Below are positions 38,781-48,723 of a DNA stretch of 64,000 nt, piece by piece; within the stretch, counting starts at the first letter, position 1; each line of letters starts with the position of its first letter. The translations under genes were made by a program, and so were the position numbers. Origin of the DNA: Leptolyngbya sp. KIOST-1 (lineage in GTDB: Bacteria; Cyanobacteriota; Cyanobacteriia; Phormidesmidales; Phormidesmidaceae); contig NZ_JQFA01000002.1 of assembly GCF_000763385.1 (NCBI RefSeq), forward strand, positions 744,001 to 808,000. The letters are read 5' to 3'. The notes beneath the pieces are model-generated. The model was not told where the DNA came from, searched no databases, and saw only the letters and a list, made by a program, of their open reading frames with translations.

Positions 38781-39341
38781 ATGAAACGGCGCGGCATAGT
38801 CTACGGTTTCGTTGTGGCCCTTGGGGCAGTGTTGCTCTGGGCTTTGCCTCTGGGGGTGCGGGCTTTCGCCCAGCAGGCTCCCCCCCTGGGTGCCCTGGTG
38901 CGCGAGTACGAAGTTGTGACCATGCCATCGGCGACCGCCTACTCGATCTACACTACCAACCGCACCACGCCTCACCAGGTGTGGTATCGCATTTCTGGGG
39001 GGGATGCGCTGTTTCGCCAGCGGCTGCGGGTCTACCAGGAAAACGCTGGCCCGCGCCCCATCAATCAGCTGCCCCCGGAGTCGGAACTGCGGCAGGAAAT
39101 CACCACGAACAACCCCACCCGCTGGTTTTCGCTACCCCGGGAAACCGACGTTTTTACCTACTACTTTGACGGCGACAACCGCCTGACGGTCAATAGCCCC
39201 TGGCGCGACGCGTTTGGCGTCAGGGTCCAGCGCACCCGCTACGCCAACGGCAACCGCTACGCGATCGGCTTTGAAGATCAAGAAACCCTCGACGACTACA
39301 ACGATTTGGAGCTGGACGTCGTGATCATTCAGCCCGCCTAG
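38781..39341 (+). CDS. Secreted hypothetical protein
   Basis: 186 residues from ATG 38781 (MKRRGIVYGFVVALGAVLLW), with a clear signal peptide ending near VRAFAQQ. The mature part is rich in aromatic and charged residues (YEVVTMPSATAYSIYTTNRT, WFSLPRETDVFTYYFDGDNR) and ends with IGFEDQETLDDYNDLELDVV, an acidic DDYNDLELD stretch reminiscent of calcium-binding DUF4114-like ends. I do not recognise the family. GTG 38769 would add four residues. Monocistronic. Confidence 0.6.
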   Translation: MKRRGIVYGFVVALGAVLLWALPLGVRAFAQQAPPLGALVREYEVVTMPSATAYSIYTTNRTTPHQVWYRISGGDALFRQRLRVYQENAGPRPINQLPPESELRQEITTNNPTRWFSLPRETDVFTYYFDGDNRLTVNSPWRDAFGVRVQRTRYANGNRYAIGFEDQETLDDYNDLELDVVIIQPA

Positions 39342-39534
39342 GGGGCAGTCCGACAGTAAAGAAGCTTGATCCCCGCTGCACTGAGGCATTCTTTTCCTTT
39401 GAACGTGGCTTGCCGCCCAGCGGCACTGGGCAGACCCTCTGCGGTAGGGACTGAATCGGGCGAGAACCAGCGTTGTCGGTGCCAACTGGGCCAGGTTACG
39501 CGATGATAGAACAAAGGTATGGGTTAGGACAGCT

Positions 39535-40035
39535 ATGAATCGCTTTATTATTGGCGGTATTCTGGCCGCTATGGTGGTGATGCTGACCGGTGGGCTGAAT
39601 CGGCTCTTCCGCGATCGCCCCCAGGGGGCGCAGCTGGCCAGCCAGCGCAATACAGCGCTTCAGCAGCCGGGGCAGCAGGCAGGGAACGACCTGGGCAGTG
39701 TGCCCCTGGAGCAGGCCGGGCGGCTGGTGCAGCGCCAGAGCGAGGTGGGCACCAACGGCATTCCGGCCCCGGGCGATAGCGCCTTTGGCACCCAGACCAA
39801 CGGCAACGGTGACCCCTTTGGGCGGGCAGTCATCTCCCCCGACCAGACAGGCACCGCCCCCGCCGCTGGCAATGTGATTCCCCGCACGGGTGGGGCCACG
39901 ACATTTCCCGCCAATACCAGTCCCCCCAATACCGGCGGCGATATTGCTCCCATTCAGCCGGGGCTGGTGCAGCCGGGAGAGGTGCCGCGTCCGGCCCCTG
40001 ACCCCGACTTAGACTCTATTCCGGCCCTGTGGTAG
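39535..40035 (+). CDS. Membrane-anchored hypothetical protein, disordered tail
   Basis: 166 residues: one N-terminal membrane helix (FIIGGILAAMVVMLTGGLN) followed by a Gln, Gly, Pro and Asn-rich region without structure (NTALQQPGQQAGNDLG, then PRPAPDPDLDSIPALW at the end). No motif. Composition suggests a periplasmic tail. Function unknown. The 193-base gap before it (39342-39534) shows nothing clear. Confidence 0.5.
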   Translation: MNRFIIGGILAAMVVMLTGGLNRLFRDRPQGAQLASQRNTALQQPGQQAGNDLGSVPLEQAGRLVQRQSEVGTNGIPAPGDSAFGTQTNGNGDPFGRAVISPDQTGTAPAAGNVIPRTGGATTFPANTSPPNTGGDIAPIQPGLVQPGEVPRPAPDPDLDSIPALW

Positions 40036-40124
40036 TGGTTCAGCGGTGCTCCCTTTGGCTTGGGTCTGCGTCCATCGCCGCCTCAGGTAGCCTAAAATGG
40101 CAGTGAGCACTTGAGTTGAACGGC

Positions 40125-42110
40125 ATGGCAAATCAGGGAAGCGACGTCCTGGTGGTGGGCGGCGGCATTATTGGCTTGGCGATCGCGCTGGAGCTACGAC
40201 AGCGGGGTGCCACGGTCGCCGTGCTCAGCCGCGACGTTGCCCAGGCCGCCAGCCATGCCGCCGCCGGAATGCTGGCCCCCCAGGCCGAAGGCATTCCCCC
40301 CGGCCCCATGCAAGAGCTGTGCCTGGCCAGCCTTAGCCTCTACCCCACCTGGGTGAGCAAGCTGGAAGCCCTCACCGGACAGTCGGTGGGCTACTGGCCC
40401 TGCGGCATTTTGGCCCCGCGCCGTACCGTTTTCCAGGGGGCTGCCGAGGGTTGCTCGGGGGAATGGCTGAGCGCAGCCACCCTCCGCCACTACCAGCCCG
40501 GCCTGAGCGACACCGTGCAGGGGGCCTTCTGGTATCCCGACGAGGGCCAGATCGACAATCGGCTGCTGGTGCAGGCCCTGCGGCAGGCGGCGATCGACCT
40601 GGGCGTTACTATCCACGAGGGCACCGGAGCGATCGCCCTGCGGCAGCACCAGGGCCAGGTGGAGCGCGTGTGTACCGCCAAGGCGGGGGACTTCAGCGCT
40701 GACCAGGTGGTGCTGGCCAGCGGGGCCTGGGCCCACGAGCTGCTGCCCCTGCCGGTGTTTCCCAAAAAAGGCGAAATGGCCAGTCTGCGGGTGCCTCCCG
40801 GTTCTGGCACACCCCAGCCCTTACAGCGGGTGCTGTTTGGCGAAGACATTTACATTGTGCCCCGCCGCGACGGCCGCATTGTGCTGGGGGCCACCAGCCA
40901 GGACGTGGGGTTTACGCCCCACAATACTGCTAGAGGCGTGAACCAGCTGCTGGGGAATGCGATCGCCCTGCTGCCCCAGCTGGCCGACTTCACCCTCGAC
41001 GAGACCTGGTGGGGCTACCGGCCCGCCACCCCCGATGAGTGGCCCATCCTGGGCCCTGGCCCCGCCGCCAACCTCACCCTGGCTACTGGCCATTACCGCA
41101 ACGGCATTTTGCTGGCCCCGATTACCGCTCAGCTGGTGGCCCAGGCGGTGATGGGCACCGTGGACCCGCGCCTGGAAGCCTTCTCCTGGCGACGATTCCA
41201 CGAGTCTGCACCATCGCGTTCCACCCCTTCTACCCTTTCTTCACCCCCTCAGGCCATGACCTTCACCGATGTTGCCCCCGCCCCTGCGCTCAATGCCGAT
41301 CTGGCTCCTGTCCCTGGCGATTCCCCGTTAACCATTGCCGGGCGAACCTTTGCGTCGCGCCTGATGACCGGCACCGGCAAGTACAGCGACTTTGCCACCA
41401 TGCGCCAGAGCATTGCCGCCAGCGGCTGCAACATTGTCACCGTGGCGGTGCGGCGGGTGCAGACCAATGCCCCCGGCCACGAGGGACTGGCCGAAGCCCT
41501 GGATTGGTCCAAGATCTGGATGCTGCCCAACACCGCAGGCTGCAAAACCGCCGAAGAGGCGATTCGCGTCGCTCGTCTGGGTCGCGAAATGGCCAAGCTG
41601 CTGGGCCAGGAGGACAACAACTTCGTCAAGCTCGAAGTCATCCCCGACGCCAAGTACCTGCTGCCCGACCCGATTGGCACCCTGGAAGCCGCCGAGCAGT
41701 TGGTCAAGGAAGGCTTTGCGGTGCTGCCCTACATCAACGCCGACCCGCTGCTGGCCAATCGCCTGGAAGAAGCGGGCTGCGCCACCGTCATGCCCCTGGG
41801 CTCACCGATCGGCTCCGGGCAGGGCATTCGCAACGCCGCCAACATTCAAATCATTGTTGAAAATGCCACCGTGCCGGTGGTGGTCGATGCGGGCATTGGC
41901 ACCCCCAGCGAGGCCGCCGAAGCGATGGAGATGGGAGCCGATGCGCTGCTGATCAACACCGCGATCGCCAAAGCCGCCGACCCCGTCGCCATGGGCCGCG
42001 CCATGGGTCTGGCCACCCTGGCCGGACGCCTCGCCTACCGAGCCGGGCGGATTCCGGTGCAGGGAAAAGCGATCGCCAGCTCCCCACTAACCGGACGCAT
42101 CACCGAGTAA
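40125..42110 (+). CDS. thiOG: Fused glycine oxidase ThiO and thiazole synthase ThiG
   Basis: 661 residues from ATG 40125 ([20 protein letters not shown]). ThiO part, residues 1-360: FAD loop [33 protein letters not shown], and the late [16 protein letters not shown] and [12 protein letters not shown]. ThiG part, about 405-661: [46 protein letters not shown], the Schiff-base Lys in [16 protein letters not shown], and [18 protein letters not shown]. ThiO makes dehydroglycine, which ThiG uses with DXP and thiocarboxylated ThiS to form the thiamine thiazole ring; fusion is common in cyanobacteria and channels the labile intermediate. No TPP riboswitch was seen upstream. Confidence 0.95.
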   Translation: MANQGSDVLVVGGGIIGLAIALELRQRGATVAVLSRDVAQAASHAAAGMLAPQAEGIPPGPMQELCLASLSLYPTWVSKLEALTGQSVGYWPCGILAPRRTVFQGAAEGCSGEWLSAATLRHYQPGLSDTVQGAFWYPDEGQIDNRLLVQALRQAAIDLGVTIHEGTGAIALRQHQGQVERVCTAKAGDFSADQVVLASGAWAHELLPLPVFPKKGEMASLRVPPGSGTPQPLQRVLFGEDIYIVPRRDGRIVLGATSQDVGFTPHNTARGVNQLLGNAIALLPQLADFTLDETWWGYRPATPDEWPILGPGPAANLTLATGHYRNGILLAPITAQLVAQAVMGTVDPRLEAFSWRRFHESAPSRSTPSTLSSPPQAMTFTDVAPAPALNADLAPVPGDSPLTIAGRTFASRLMTGTGKYSDFATMRQSIAASGCNIVTVAVRRVQTNAPGHEGLAEALDWSKIWMLPNTAGCKTAEEAIRVARLGREMAKLLGQEDNNFVKLEVIPDAKYLLPDPIGTLEAAEQLVKEGFAVLPYINADPLLANRLEEAGCATVMPLGSPIGSGQGIRNAANIQIIVENATVPVVVDAGIGTPSEAAEAMEMGADALLINTAIAKAADPVAMGRAMGLATLAGRLAYRAGRIPVQGKAIASSPLTGRITE

Positions 42111-42115
42111 GGAAA

Positions 42116-42202
42116 AAGAGGAGGAGAATGGTGAGGAGATGAGAACGGTGAGGAAAACTGACCTCCTCATCCCCCCATTTCCTCATCCCCTCACCCTCTT
42201 TT
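42116..42202. repeat. GGTGAGGAGATGAG / CCTCATCCCC inverted array
   Basis: G-rich arm GAGGAGAATGGTGAGGAGAT, a short middle, then C-rich CCTCATCCCCTCACCCTC. Same type as the array within ligA. Reaches the stop of the small gene at 42205. Confidence 0.75.
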
Positions 42203-42204
42203 TG

Positions 42205-42408
42205 CTAGTCCAAAATCCTCACCCGCCCTACCTGAATCGCGTCAAATAGGCGGTTGACTTGCTTGCGCTCGCTCTCATCGACGGTGCCATCGGCCAGCAC
42301 CAGGGCGGTTAGCTGCTGGTACTGGGCCTGGGTAATCGTGCGGGCTTGAATACACTGGCTGACCAGGCCGGTGATCGGGCAGTCGGGCTGAGACGCAGGT
42401 GACGACAT
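42205..42408 (-). CDS. Small conserved cyanobacterial protein
   Basis: 67 residues: CPITGLVSQCIQARTITQAQ, then YQQLTALVLADGTVDESERK and VNRLFDAIQVGRVRILD. The ALVLADGTVDESERKQVNRL stretch resembles short regulatory-type helical proteins of cyanobacteria (a TerB-like acidic helix is a possibility), but I cannot name the family. No signal peptide or membrane segment. Confidence 0.6.
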   Translation of the reverse strand: MSSPASQPDCPITGLVSQCIQARTITQAQYQQLTALVLADGTVDESERKQVNRLFDAIQVGRVRILD

Positions 42409-42491
42409 AGATTCAGAGCCATCGAGAATTTTCTATGTACCTGTTGTAACCGCTTCCTGCTTCGTTGCCCAACCCTCAAGACTAGCGGCCG

Positions 42492-43271
42492 TTAGCTGAA
42501 CAACCGGGGATAGATCCGCAGGGCGGCCAGACGCGCCATCACCACCATCCAGCCCAGGAGCCACAGCAGCATCAGGGGCCACCAGGGCGGCAGCCCCAGG
42601 GGCCAGCGCAGCAAGTCCACCAGCGCGGCCAGGGGCAGAAAACTGGCAAAGCGGGCCAGCAGCGGCGGCAGCGTGTCGCGGGGGAAGTAGGTACCGCAGA
42701 GGGTAAACATGGGAATGATGACCAGAAAAATCGGCACATTCACCTGGTCAACCTTGTTGACCGCCCCCGCCACCAGCAGGCCAAAGGCCCCAAACAGCAG
42801 GCTGCCGAGGAAAATCAGCGGCAGCGACAGCACCAGGCTGGAGAGGTCGTAGAGGTTGGCGACTACCGCCACCAGACCGGTCAGAATGCCCGCGATCGCC
42901 CCCTTGGTGGCGGCCCAAAACCAGTCCCCCAAAAACACATCGGTATAGCTCAGCGGGGCCGTCAGCAGCGCCTGCCAGGTCTTTTGAAAATTGAGCCGAA
43001 TGAAGCTGCTGTAGGCCCCCTCAAAGAACGACTGAAACAGCACCCCAATGGCAATCATCCCCGGTGCCAAGAACCGCGAGTAGGACACCATCTGCCCCAG
43101 GTATTCCACCTCGCCAATCAGGGGCGTGAGGCCGTAGCCAAAGGCCAGCAGGTAGACAATGGGCTCAGAGATCGGCGGCAGGCAGTTGACCAGCCAGGTG
43201 CTGCGGTACACCTGAAAGTGTCGCCACCAGACCGAATACACCCCCCACGGGGTGGCCGTAATTTGTTTCAT
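42492..43271 (-). CDS. ABC-2 type exporter permease (NodJ-like)
   Basis: 259 residues with about six membrane helices: WLVNCLPPISEPIVYLLAFG, FLAPGMIAIGVLFQSFFEGA, the family loop FQKTWQALLTAPLSYTDVFL, and IPMFTLCGTYFPRDTLPPLL with the conserved T-x-P-R near the end. It is the membrane part of an exporter with the ATPase encoded immediately upstream; the two genes overlap by four bases. Similar pairs export polysaccharides, lipids or drugs; the cargo cannot be inferred. Confidence 0.88.
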   Translation of the reverse strand: MKQITATPWGVYSVWWRHFQVYRSTWLVNCLPPISEPIVYLLAFGYGLTPLIGEVEYLGQMVSYSRFLAPGMIAIGVLFQSFFEGAYSSFIRLNFQKTWQALLTAPLSYTDVFLGDWFWAATKGAIAGILTGLVAVVANLYDLSSLVLSLPLIFLGSLLFGAFGLLVAGAVNKVDQVNVPIFLVIIPMFTLCGTYFPRDTLPPLLARFASFLPLAALVDLLRWPLGLPPWWPLMLLWLLGWMVVMARLAALRIYPRLFS

Positions 43272-44188
43272 TCCAGCACGCTCCCGGTGAGTCGCAAGAA
43301 CACATCTTCTAAGTTGGCGGGCCGTCGCAGCAGGCGACTGGGATGGTGGGCCTCAATTTGAGCCCACACCGCCTCAGGATCATCGTCGGGCAGGGTGACC
43401 AGGTGCCCCCCGCCAAAGGCGCGATACCAGGCCCCGTGGCGATCGGCCAGGGCTTTGAGCGGCTCGGCATCAACTCCCTCGACCTCGGCCACCTCGCGGC
43501 CAATTACGCGGGCCACCAGGTCGCTGGGGGTGCCCTCGTCGATCACTTTACCCGCCTGGAGCAGCAGCAGGCGATCGCACAGCCGCTGGGCCTCATCCAT
43601 GTAGTGGGTCGTTAGCAGAATGCCGCAGCCGTTCGCCTTCAGGTGTTGCACCAGTCGCCAAAAGTCCTGGCGGGCGTCGGGGTCGAGACCTGTCGTAGGT
43701 TCGTCTAGAAACACCACTTGGGGATTGTTCAGCAGGGCGCGGGCCAGCACCAGCCGCCGCTTCATGCCGCCCGAGAGGTCATCCACCTGGGCATCGGCCC
43801 GGTGTTCCAGATTGACCAGAGCCAGCAGTTCCCCCGCCCGCTGCCGCGCCGCCGCGCCGGTGATGCGGTAGTGGTGGGCAAAGTGGGTGAGGTTGTTGAA
43901 AACCGTAAAGTCCGGGTCGAGGTTGTCCTCCTGGGTGACGATGCCCATCTGGGCGCGGGCCAGCTGACCCTGCCCCGGCAGCTGCCAGGGCCCGAACTGC
44001 ACAAACCCCTTGGTGGGAATCACCGTGCCAAACAGCATGCCCACGGTGGTGGTTTTGCCCGCCCCATTTGGCCCCAGCAGGCCCACGATCTCCCCCGGTG
44101 CCAGGGTAAAGCTAATCCCCTGCACCACCGCCTCATCGCCGTAGGTTTTCCATAGATCGTAGGCCGTTAAACTCAGCGCATCACCCAC
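43268..44188 (-). CDS. ABC-2 type exporter ATP-binding protein
   Basis: 306 residues from GTG 44188 (GDALSLTAYDLWKTYGDEAV next), chosen for the GGGGGAG eight bases upstream; the frame to 44389 continues into a non-coding-looking part. Walker A GLLGPNGAGKTTTVGM, Q-loop GIVTQEDNLD, signature DDLSGGMKRRLVLARAL, Walker B VVFLDEPTTGLDP, H-loop LLTTHYMDEAQRL. DrrA/NodI-type layout. It overlaps the permease gene by four bases, forming one two-gene operon. Confidence 0.9.
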   Translation of the reverse strand: MGDALSLTAYDLWKTYGDEAVVQGISFTLAPGEIVGLLGPNGAGKTTTVGMLFGTVIPTKGFVQFGPWQLPGQGQLARAQMGIVTQEDNLDPDFTVFNNLTHFAHHYRITGAAARQRAGELLALVNLEHRADAQVDDLSGGMKRRLVLARALLNNPQVVFLDEPTTGLDPDARQDFWRLVQHLKANGCGILLTTHYMDEAQRLCDRLLLLQAGKVIDEGTPSDLVARVIGREVAEVEGVDAEPLKALADRHGAWYRAFGGGHLVTLPDDDPEAVWAQIEAHHPSRLLRRPANLEDVFLRLTGSVLE

Positions 44189-44375
44189 GGCGTTCTCCCC
44201 CTGTGATCCCTGAACAGTTATCCCCGCACTGAACCACAGCTGGCGAGGAAAATCATCCCTCCGCCGAAAGTCGCACTGGTGGGCATTGCCCACCCTACTC
44301 CTGAATTCGCCTTGGCTATCCTCAATTGGGCTGGGCACCGGCCGTAACGCTCCTGGCCTGGCTTCGCCTATGCCC

Positions 44376-44506
44376 CTGGGGCGTGTCACCCCTTGTGGCT
44401 AAAAGGCGGCTATATCAGGCCTTGCCATGCCCGCCCTACAAGACAGGCTAGGGGCTGTAACCCTTCATTTGTGAGCATTTAGCAGCTAATTGATGACAGC
44501 CCCTAG
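44376..44506. mobile_element. MITE-like element, copy b
   Basis: 131 bp from GGGGCGTGTCACCCCTTGTG to TTAGCAGCTAATTGATGACA and CCCCTAG. Shares the middle GGCTAGGGGCTGTAACCC with the other copies. Left border is CTGG instead of CTAG. It lies upstream of the ABC exporter operon. Confidence 0.75.
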
Positions 44507-44578
44507 GCAAGCCTCCTGGTTTGAACCCGAGTAATGTGATTCGGAGTTACGTGATGTGATTCGGATTTACGATGTCTC

Positions 44579-44636
44579 ATCCACCCATCCACCCATCCAC
44601 CCACCTACCCACCTACCCATCCACCCACTCACTCCC
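44579..44636 (+). repeat. CCACCCATCC array
   Basis: C-rich octamer array (CCACCCATCCACCCATCC, then CACCTACC units) without an inverted arm, in the 666-base gap before the STAND gene. Before it, GTGATTCGGAGTTACG and GTGATTCGGATTTACG form a short direct repeat (44537-44572). Confidence 0.8.
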
Positions 44637-44721
44637 CCAGGCACTGTAGCAAAATCTGTCCCAAACCATCCTGATGCCCCGCCCTGGCCCTGAAATATGA
44701 ACTGGTAGATGCACCCTGATC

Positions 44722-44753
44722 ATTCCCTGGCTCTCGGGTCAGGGAATTTTTTT
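44722..44753 (+). terminator. Intrinsic terminator-like hairpin upstream of the STAND gene
   Basis: ATTCCCTG and CAGGGAAT flank a short loop and run into a series of seven T on the plus strand. No annotated plus-strand gene ends nearby, so it may end a small RNA or act as a leader attenuator about 100 bases before the STAND start. Confidence 0.6.
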
Positions 44754-44854
44754 GCTGTAATAGCCTGATCGGACTTCGGTCGGCTCCGCAGAGTTCTGAA
44801 AAATTCAGGTTAAACTGAGGCCACATTTGGGGGTCATCTGTAAGTACCGAGCCG

Positions 44855-47800
44855 ATGGATTTTGAGGAAATTGCTGTACTCATTAACCAGGTCGCCGTAG
44901 AGCGAAAGGGCCGTCCGCTCAAGGATGTAGAACGGTTGGTGCTGAAGGGAGCCTGGGAAAACAAAACCTATGCGGCGATGGCGACCCCCGCCGTCGGCTA
45001 TACCGAAGACTACCTCAAAAAAGACGTTGGCCCCAAGCTCTGGCAGTTCCTCACCGACCTGGTAGATACCGATCGCCGGGGTATTCGTGTCACCAAGCGT
45101 AACATTCAAAACGTGCTGCACACCTGGGCTGTTCAGGGGCTGATGGCTACCTCCTCCACCGAGGACGCCCCGCTACCGTCCCCGACTAACTCGGCTCCGG
45201 GAGCGGCTCCGGGAGCGGCTCTGGGCGCGACTCTGGGCGCGACTCTGGCCTTAGTCGTCCGCGACTCGCCGCGCATTGACCTGGCTGACTGCAGCGGGCG
45301 CGAGGCCGAACTGGCCCAGTTCCAACAGTGGATAGTAGACGATCGCTGCCGCACGGTGGTGCTGTGGGGTCTGCCGGGGGTGGGCAAGACCACCCTGGCT
45401 GCCGCGATCGCCGCGGCGATCGGTCCCCAGGTCGAGCGGTGCGGCTACCTGGCGCTCCCCCCCGACGTCACCGACGAGGCGGTGATTGTGGCCCTCCTGC
45501 ACTGGCTCGCCCCGGCCCCGCCCGTGGCCCTGCCGCCCCTGGCTGCCGTCGACTGGGTGCTCGACCAGCTTGAGCAGCGCCGGATCCTGCTCATTCTCGA
45601 CGATATGGATCAGCTGTTTGAGCCGCAGCTGCCGCTGGGCACCTACCGGGCCAATACCGACGCCCTGCAGCGGTTGTTCCACCAGGGGGCCGAGCGCCAC
45701 CACCAGAGCTGCCTGGTTTGGGTCAGCCGGGAAAAGCCAGCCGATCTGTCCCAGGTACAGGGGCCCCGGGTGCAGGAATGCTCCCTGGGGGAGCTGGCCG
45801 CCGAAGCCGTTCGCCCCCTGCTGCAACTCCCCGCGGCCCCGACCCCTCTCCCAGACGGTTGGACCGCCCTGATCGATCGCTACGGCAGCCATCCCCTGGT
45901 GCTGCGGGGGGTAGGAGCGATTGTGCGCGACCTGTACCAGGGGCAGCCCAAATCGCTGCTGCAGGCGCACGACCGGGTGGTGCCGATGGTAGTACAGCGC
46001 ACCTTTAGCCAGGCGCTGGATCGACTTTTGGCCGCAGAGTGGGCCATTCTCTACGGACTGGCCCTGGCCCAGGAACCGATGGGACTCGACGACCTGATCG
46101 CCACCCTACAGCCCGCCCCCGAGGATGACGCGGTGCAGTCCGTGTTGGGGCGGGGCTGGGTGGGGTGCCAGCCCGTAGAGGGGGGCGGACTGGTGCTGAG
46201 CCTGCGCCCAATGGTGCAAACCCTGGTGCTGGAACGGCTGCACCAGGAACTGGTGGCCGAGCTGGAGGCTGAATCGCTGGGGTGGTTGCAGCGGCTTCCC
46301 CTGGTGACCATGACCGCTCGCGAGGTGGTGCAGGAACGCCAGCGGGCGGCGATGCTGGTGCCCCTGGGGGACGAACTCCGGCGGCGGTACCCGACTGAGG
46401 CAGCGCTGACGGCCAAGGGCGATCGCCTGCTCCGGGCGCTGTCTGGGTTGGCCAACCAGCCCGGCTACGCCGCTAGCAACCTGATTCACCTCTGCCAGTA
46501 TCTGGGGCTGGGGTTGAGCGGGGTCGATTTTGCGCAGCTGGCCATCTGGCAGGGGGACCTGCGCCGGGTGAGCCTGCAGGGAGCCAACTTTAGCCAGGCT
46601 CAGTTCAGCGATACGGCCTTTGCCACCGCCCTGGGCCGCAACCCGGTCGCCGCCTTTAGCCCGCCTGGCTCCGACCAGCGCCGCTACCTGGCCACAGGTG
46701 ACCACGAAGGCCGTCTGCTGCTGTGGGACCTGAGGCGGGGCAAACTGCTGTGGATGTTTGACGAAGACCAGTCCCAGGGGGTGCGATCGCTGGCCTTTAG
46801 CCCCCAGGGTGACCTGCTGGCGGTAGGCACCGAGGCGGGAGACATCTGGCTGTGGCCAGTGGGGACGACCTACCAAACCGACGTGCTCAGCCACCACCGG
46901 GTGGCCGTGGGGGCCCTGGCCTTTAGCCCCGACGGCAGCCAGTTGGCCTCCGGTGACGACAGCGGCCAACTGTGCCTGTGGGAAGTGGCCTCGGGGATGA
47001 GCCAGGGGCAGCTGGAGGCCCACCATGGCCCAATTCACAGTCTGGCCTACAGCGCTGGGGGCGAGCGGGCAGACCCCTGGGTCAATGGCCTGGTCAGCGG
47101 AGGCGAAGACCAGCGGGCCTGCCTATGGAACACGCGCGATCGCAATCTGGTCAAAGACTTTCAGGCGCGATCGACGGCGAGCATACGCACCGCCGGGTTT
47201 CTGGCCGACCCCACCGACCCCGCCTGCCCCCAGATTCCCTTTGCGGCGGGCTACGACGACCACTGCCTCACCATTTGGAACCTGAATACTGGGTTGCCCT
47301 GCTGGATTGTGCCCGCCGATGTGCAGGCCCTGCCTGCCCTGGCCATCAGCCCCAGCGGACGCTATCTGGTGTGCAGCCGCCAGGACTTCAGCGTCTCGGT
47401 CTGGGATATTCTAGAGCGCCGCGCCTGCTATACCCTGCCCTCCCTGGGGGCCCCGGTCTGGGCCCTGGCCTTTAGCACCGACAGTCGCTACTTCGTCACC
47501 GGCAGCAACTACACCATCAAGCTCTGGAGTGCCCGGCGAGGCCAGTGCTGGCGCAGCTTTCTCAGCCAGGCCCATCGGGTTGGGTGTTTGGCCCTCAGCA
47601 CCGATCCCGGCGGCGATGCCAACGCTGCCAGCGGCACCATTTTGACCGGCCACGACGACACCCACCTGCGGCTCTGGCAGATTGCCCCAGGCAGTCCCTA
47701 CGCCAGCGGCCCCCGCACCCTGGCGGGCCACAGTGGTCTGGTGCGCGCCGTGGCCCTCAGCGCCGATGGTCGGTGGTTGGCCAGCAGCGCCACCGATCAG

Positions 47801-48604
47801 ACCCTGCGGCTGTGGTCGGCGGTGAGCGCAGAGAGCCGGGTCTGGCCCACGGCGGCCCTGGCCACGCTGCTCGGCTTTAGCCCCGATGGGCAGTGGCTGG
47901 TCAGCGCCAGCCAGGAGGGTACGGTTTCGCTGTGGGACACTGCCACGGGCAGCAGCGCTGGGGATCTGGAGGCCTGCCCCGACAGCGCCACCGCCCTGGC
48001 CTTTAGCCCCGACGGGCGGGCGATCGCCATCGGGTCCCGCGACGGCAGCATTGGGCTATGGCGGCTAGATCAGCGCACCAGCCTGGGCACCCTCAGCGGC
48101 CACCAGGGGCAGATCCACGGACTGGCGGTGAGTGTGGACGGCACTATCTTGGCCAGCGCCAGCTACGACGGCACGGTGTGCTGGTGGGATCTGGCGGCGG
48201 CTCTCCACCACGGCCCCGACCAGGCCCAGCCTGCCGGGCAGTGGCGGCACCCGGCGGAACAGTGGCTACAGGGGGTAGCCCTTAACCCTACGGGCGAACT
48301 ACTGGCCCTGACCAGTATGGCCGCGCAGATTGAGGTGTGGGCGGTCGCCAGCAGCCAGTGTCGCCACCGGCTCAAGGGCCACAGCCAGGACATCTGGCAG
48401 GTGGCGGTCAGCCCCAGCCGCACTCACTTGATCAGCGCCAGCCAGGACGATGAGATTCGCGTCTGGGCTCTAGATTCAGGGGTTTGCCAGCTGACCCTGC
48501 GGCCCGATCGCCCCTACGAAGGCGTCAATATTCGCGGTGCCACGGGGTTATCGGAGACCGAAACCCGCATGCTGAAATCCCTGGGGGCGATCGTCAGCTA
48601 TTAG
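44855..48604 (+). CDS. STAND NTPase: vMAP-type HTH, NB-ARC and WD40 propellers
   Basis: 1249 residues. N-terminal 85 residues (DFEEIAVLINQVAVERKGRP, then LKGAWENKTYAAMA and YTEDYLKKDVGPKLWQFLTD) look like the helix-turn-helix found at the start of cyanobacterial vWA-MoxR-associated (vMAP) proteins. A low-complexity Gly/Ala linker (APGAAPGAALGATLGATL) leads to an NB-ARC ATPase with Walker A VVLWGLPGVGKTTLAAA (about residue 171) and Walker B RRILLILDDMD. Next comes a short pentapeptide-like LSGVDFAQLAIWQGDLRRVS, then about fourteen WD40 blades (residues 602-1230; for example VRSLAFSPQGDLLAVG, IWLWPVGT, LRLWSAVS). Such proteins sense ligands with the propeller and oligomerise on ATP; many serve signalling or antiphage defence. 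The target is unknown. Confidence 0.85.
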   Translation: MDFEEIAVLINQVAVERKGRPLKDVERLVLKGAWENKTYAAMATPAVGYTEDYLKKDVGPKLWQFLTDLVDTDRRGIRVTKRNIQNVLHTWAVQGLMATSSTEDAPLPSPTNSAPGAAPGAALGATLGATLALVVRDSPRIDLADCSGREAELAQFQQWIVDDRCRTVVLWGLPGVGKTTLAAAIAAAIGPQVERCGYLALPPDVTDEAVIVALLHWLAPAPPVALPPLAAVDWVLDQLEQRRILLILDDMDQLFEPQLPLGTYRANTDALQRLFHQGAERHHQSCLVWVSREKPADLSQVQGPRVQECSLGELAAEAVRPLLQLPAAPTPLPDGWTALIDRYGSHPLVLRGVGAIVRDLYQGQPKSLLQAHDRVVPMVVQRTFSQALDRLLAAEWAILYGLALAQEPMGLDDLIATLQPAPEDDAVQSVLGRGWVGCQPVEGGGLVLSLRPMVQTLVLERLHQELVAELEAESLGWLQRLPLVTMTAREVVQERQRAAMLVPLGDELRRRYPTEAALTAKGDRLLRALSGLANQPGYAASNLIHLCQYLGLGLSGVDFAQLAIWQGDLRRVSLQGANFSQAQFSDTAFATALGRNPVAAFSPPGSDQRRYLATGDHEGRLLLWDLRRGKLLWMFDEDQSQGVRSLAFSPQGDLLAVGTEAGDIWLWPVGTTYQTDVLSHHRVAVGALAFSPDGSQLASGDDSGQLCLWEVASGMSQGQLEAHHGPIHSLAYSAGGERADPWVNGLVSGGEDQRACLWNTRDRNLVKDFQARSTASIRTAGFLADPTDPACPQIPFAAGYDDHCLTIWNLNTGLPCWIVPADVQALPALAISPSGRYLVCSRQDFSVSVWDILERRACYTLPSLGAPVWALAFSTDSRYFVTGSNYTIKLWSARRGQCWRSFLSQAHRVGCLALSTDPGGDANAASGTILTGHDDTHLRLWQIAPGSPYASGPRTLAGHSGLVRAVALSADGRWLASSATDQTLRLWSAVSAESRVWPTAALATLLGFSPDGQWLVSASQEGTVSLWDTATGSSAGDLEACPDSATALAFSPDGRAIAIGSRDGSIGLWRLDQRTSLGTLSGHQGQIHGLAVSVDGTILASASYDGTVCWWDLAAALHHGPDQAQPAGQWRHPAEQWLQGVALNPTGELLALTSMAAQIEVWAVASSQCRHRLKGHSQDIWQVAVSPSRTHLISASQDDEIRVWALDSGVCQLTLRPDRPYEGVNIRGATGLSETETRMLKSLGAIVSY

Positions 48605-48723
48605 TTGAGGAACGTTCCGGCTGAGCGGATGTAAGCAATCTTCGCAACACTATAGCGGTTTTCAATAGTCTGCTCCAGCTTTTTTTTTGCAGCAAAAACC
48701 AACATTGAGCCATCGGTTAAACA

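Noticed and set aside
40036..40124. TPP riboswitch before thiOG
   Set aside because: The short leader lacks the conserved THI-box sequences.
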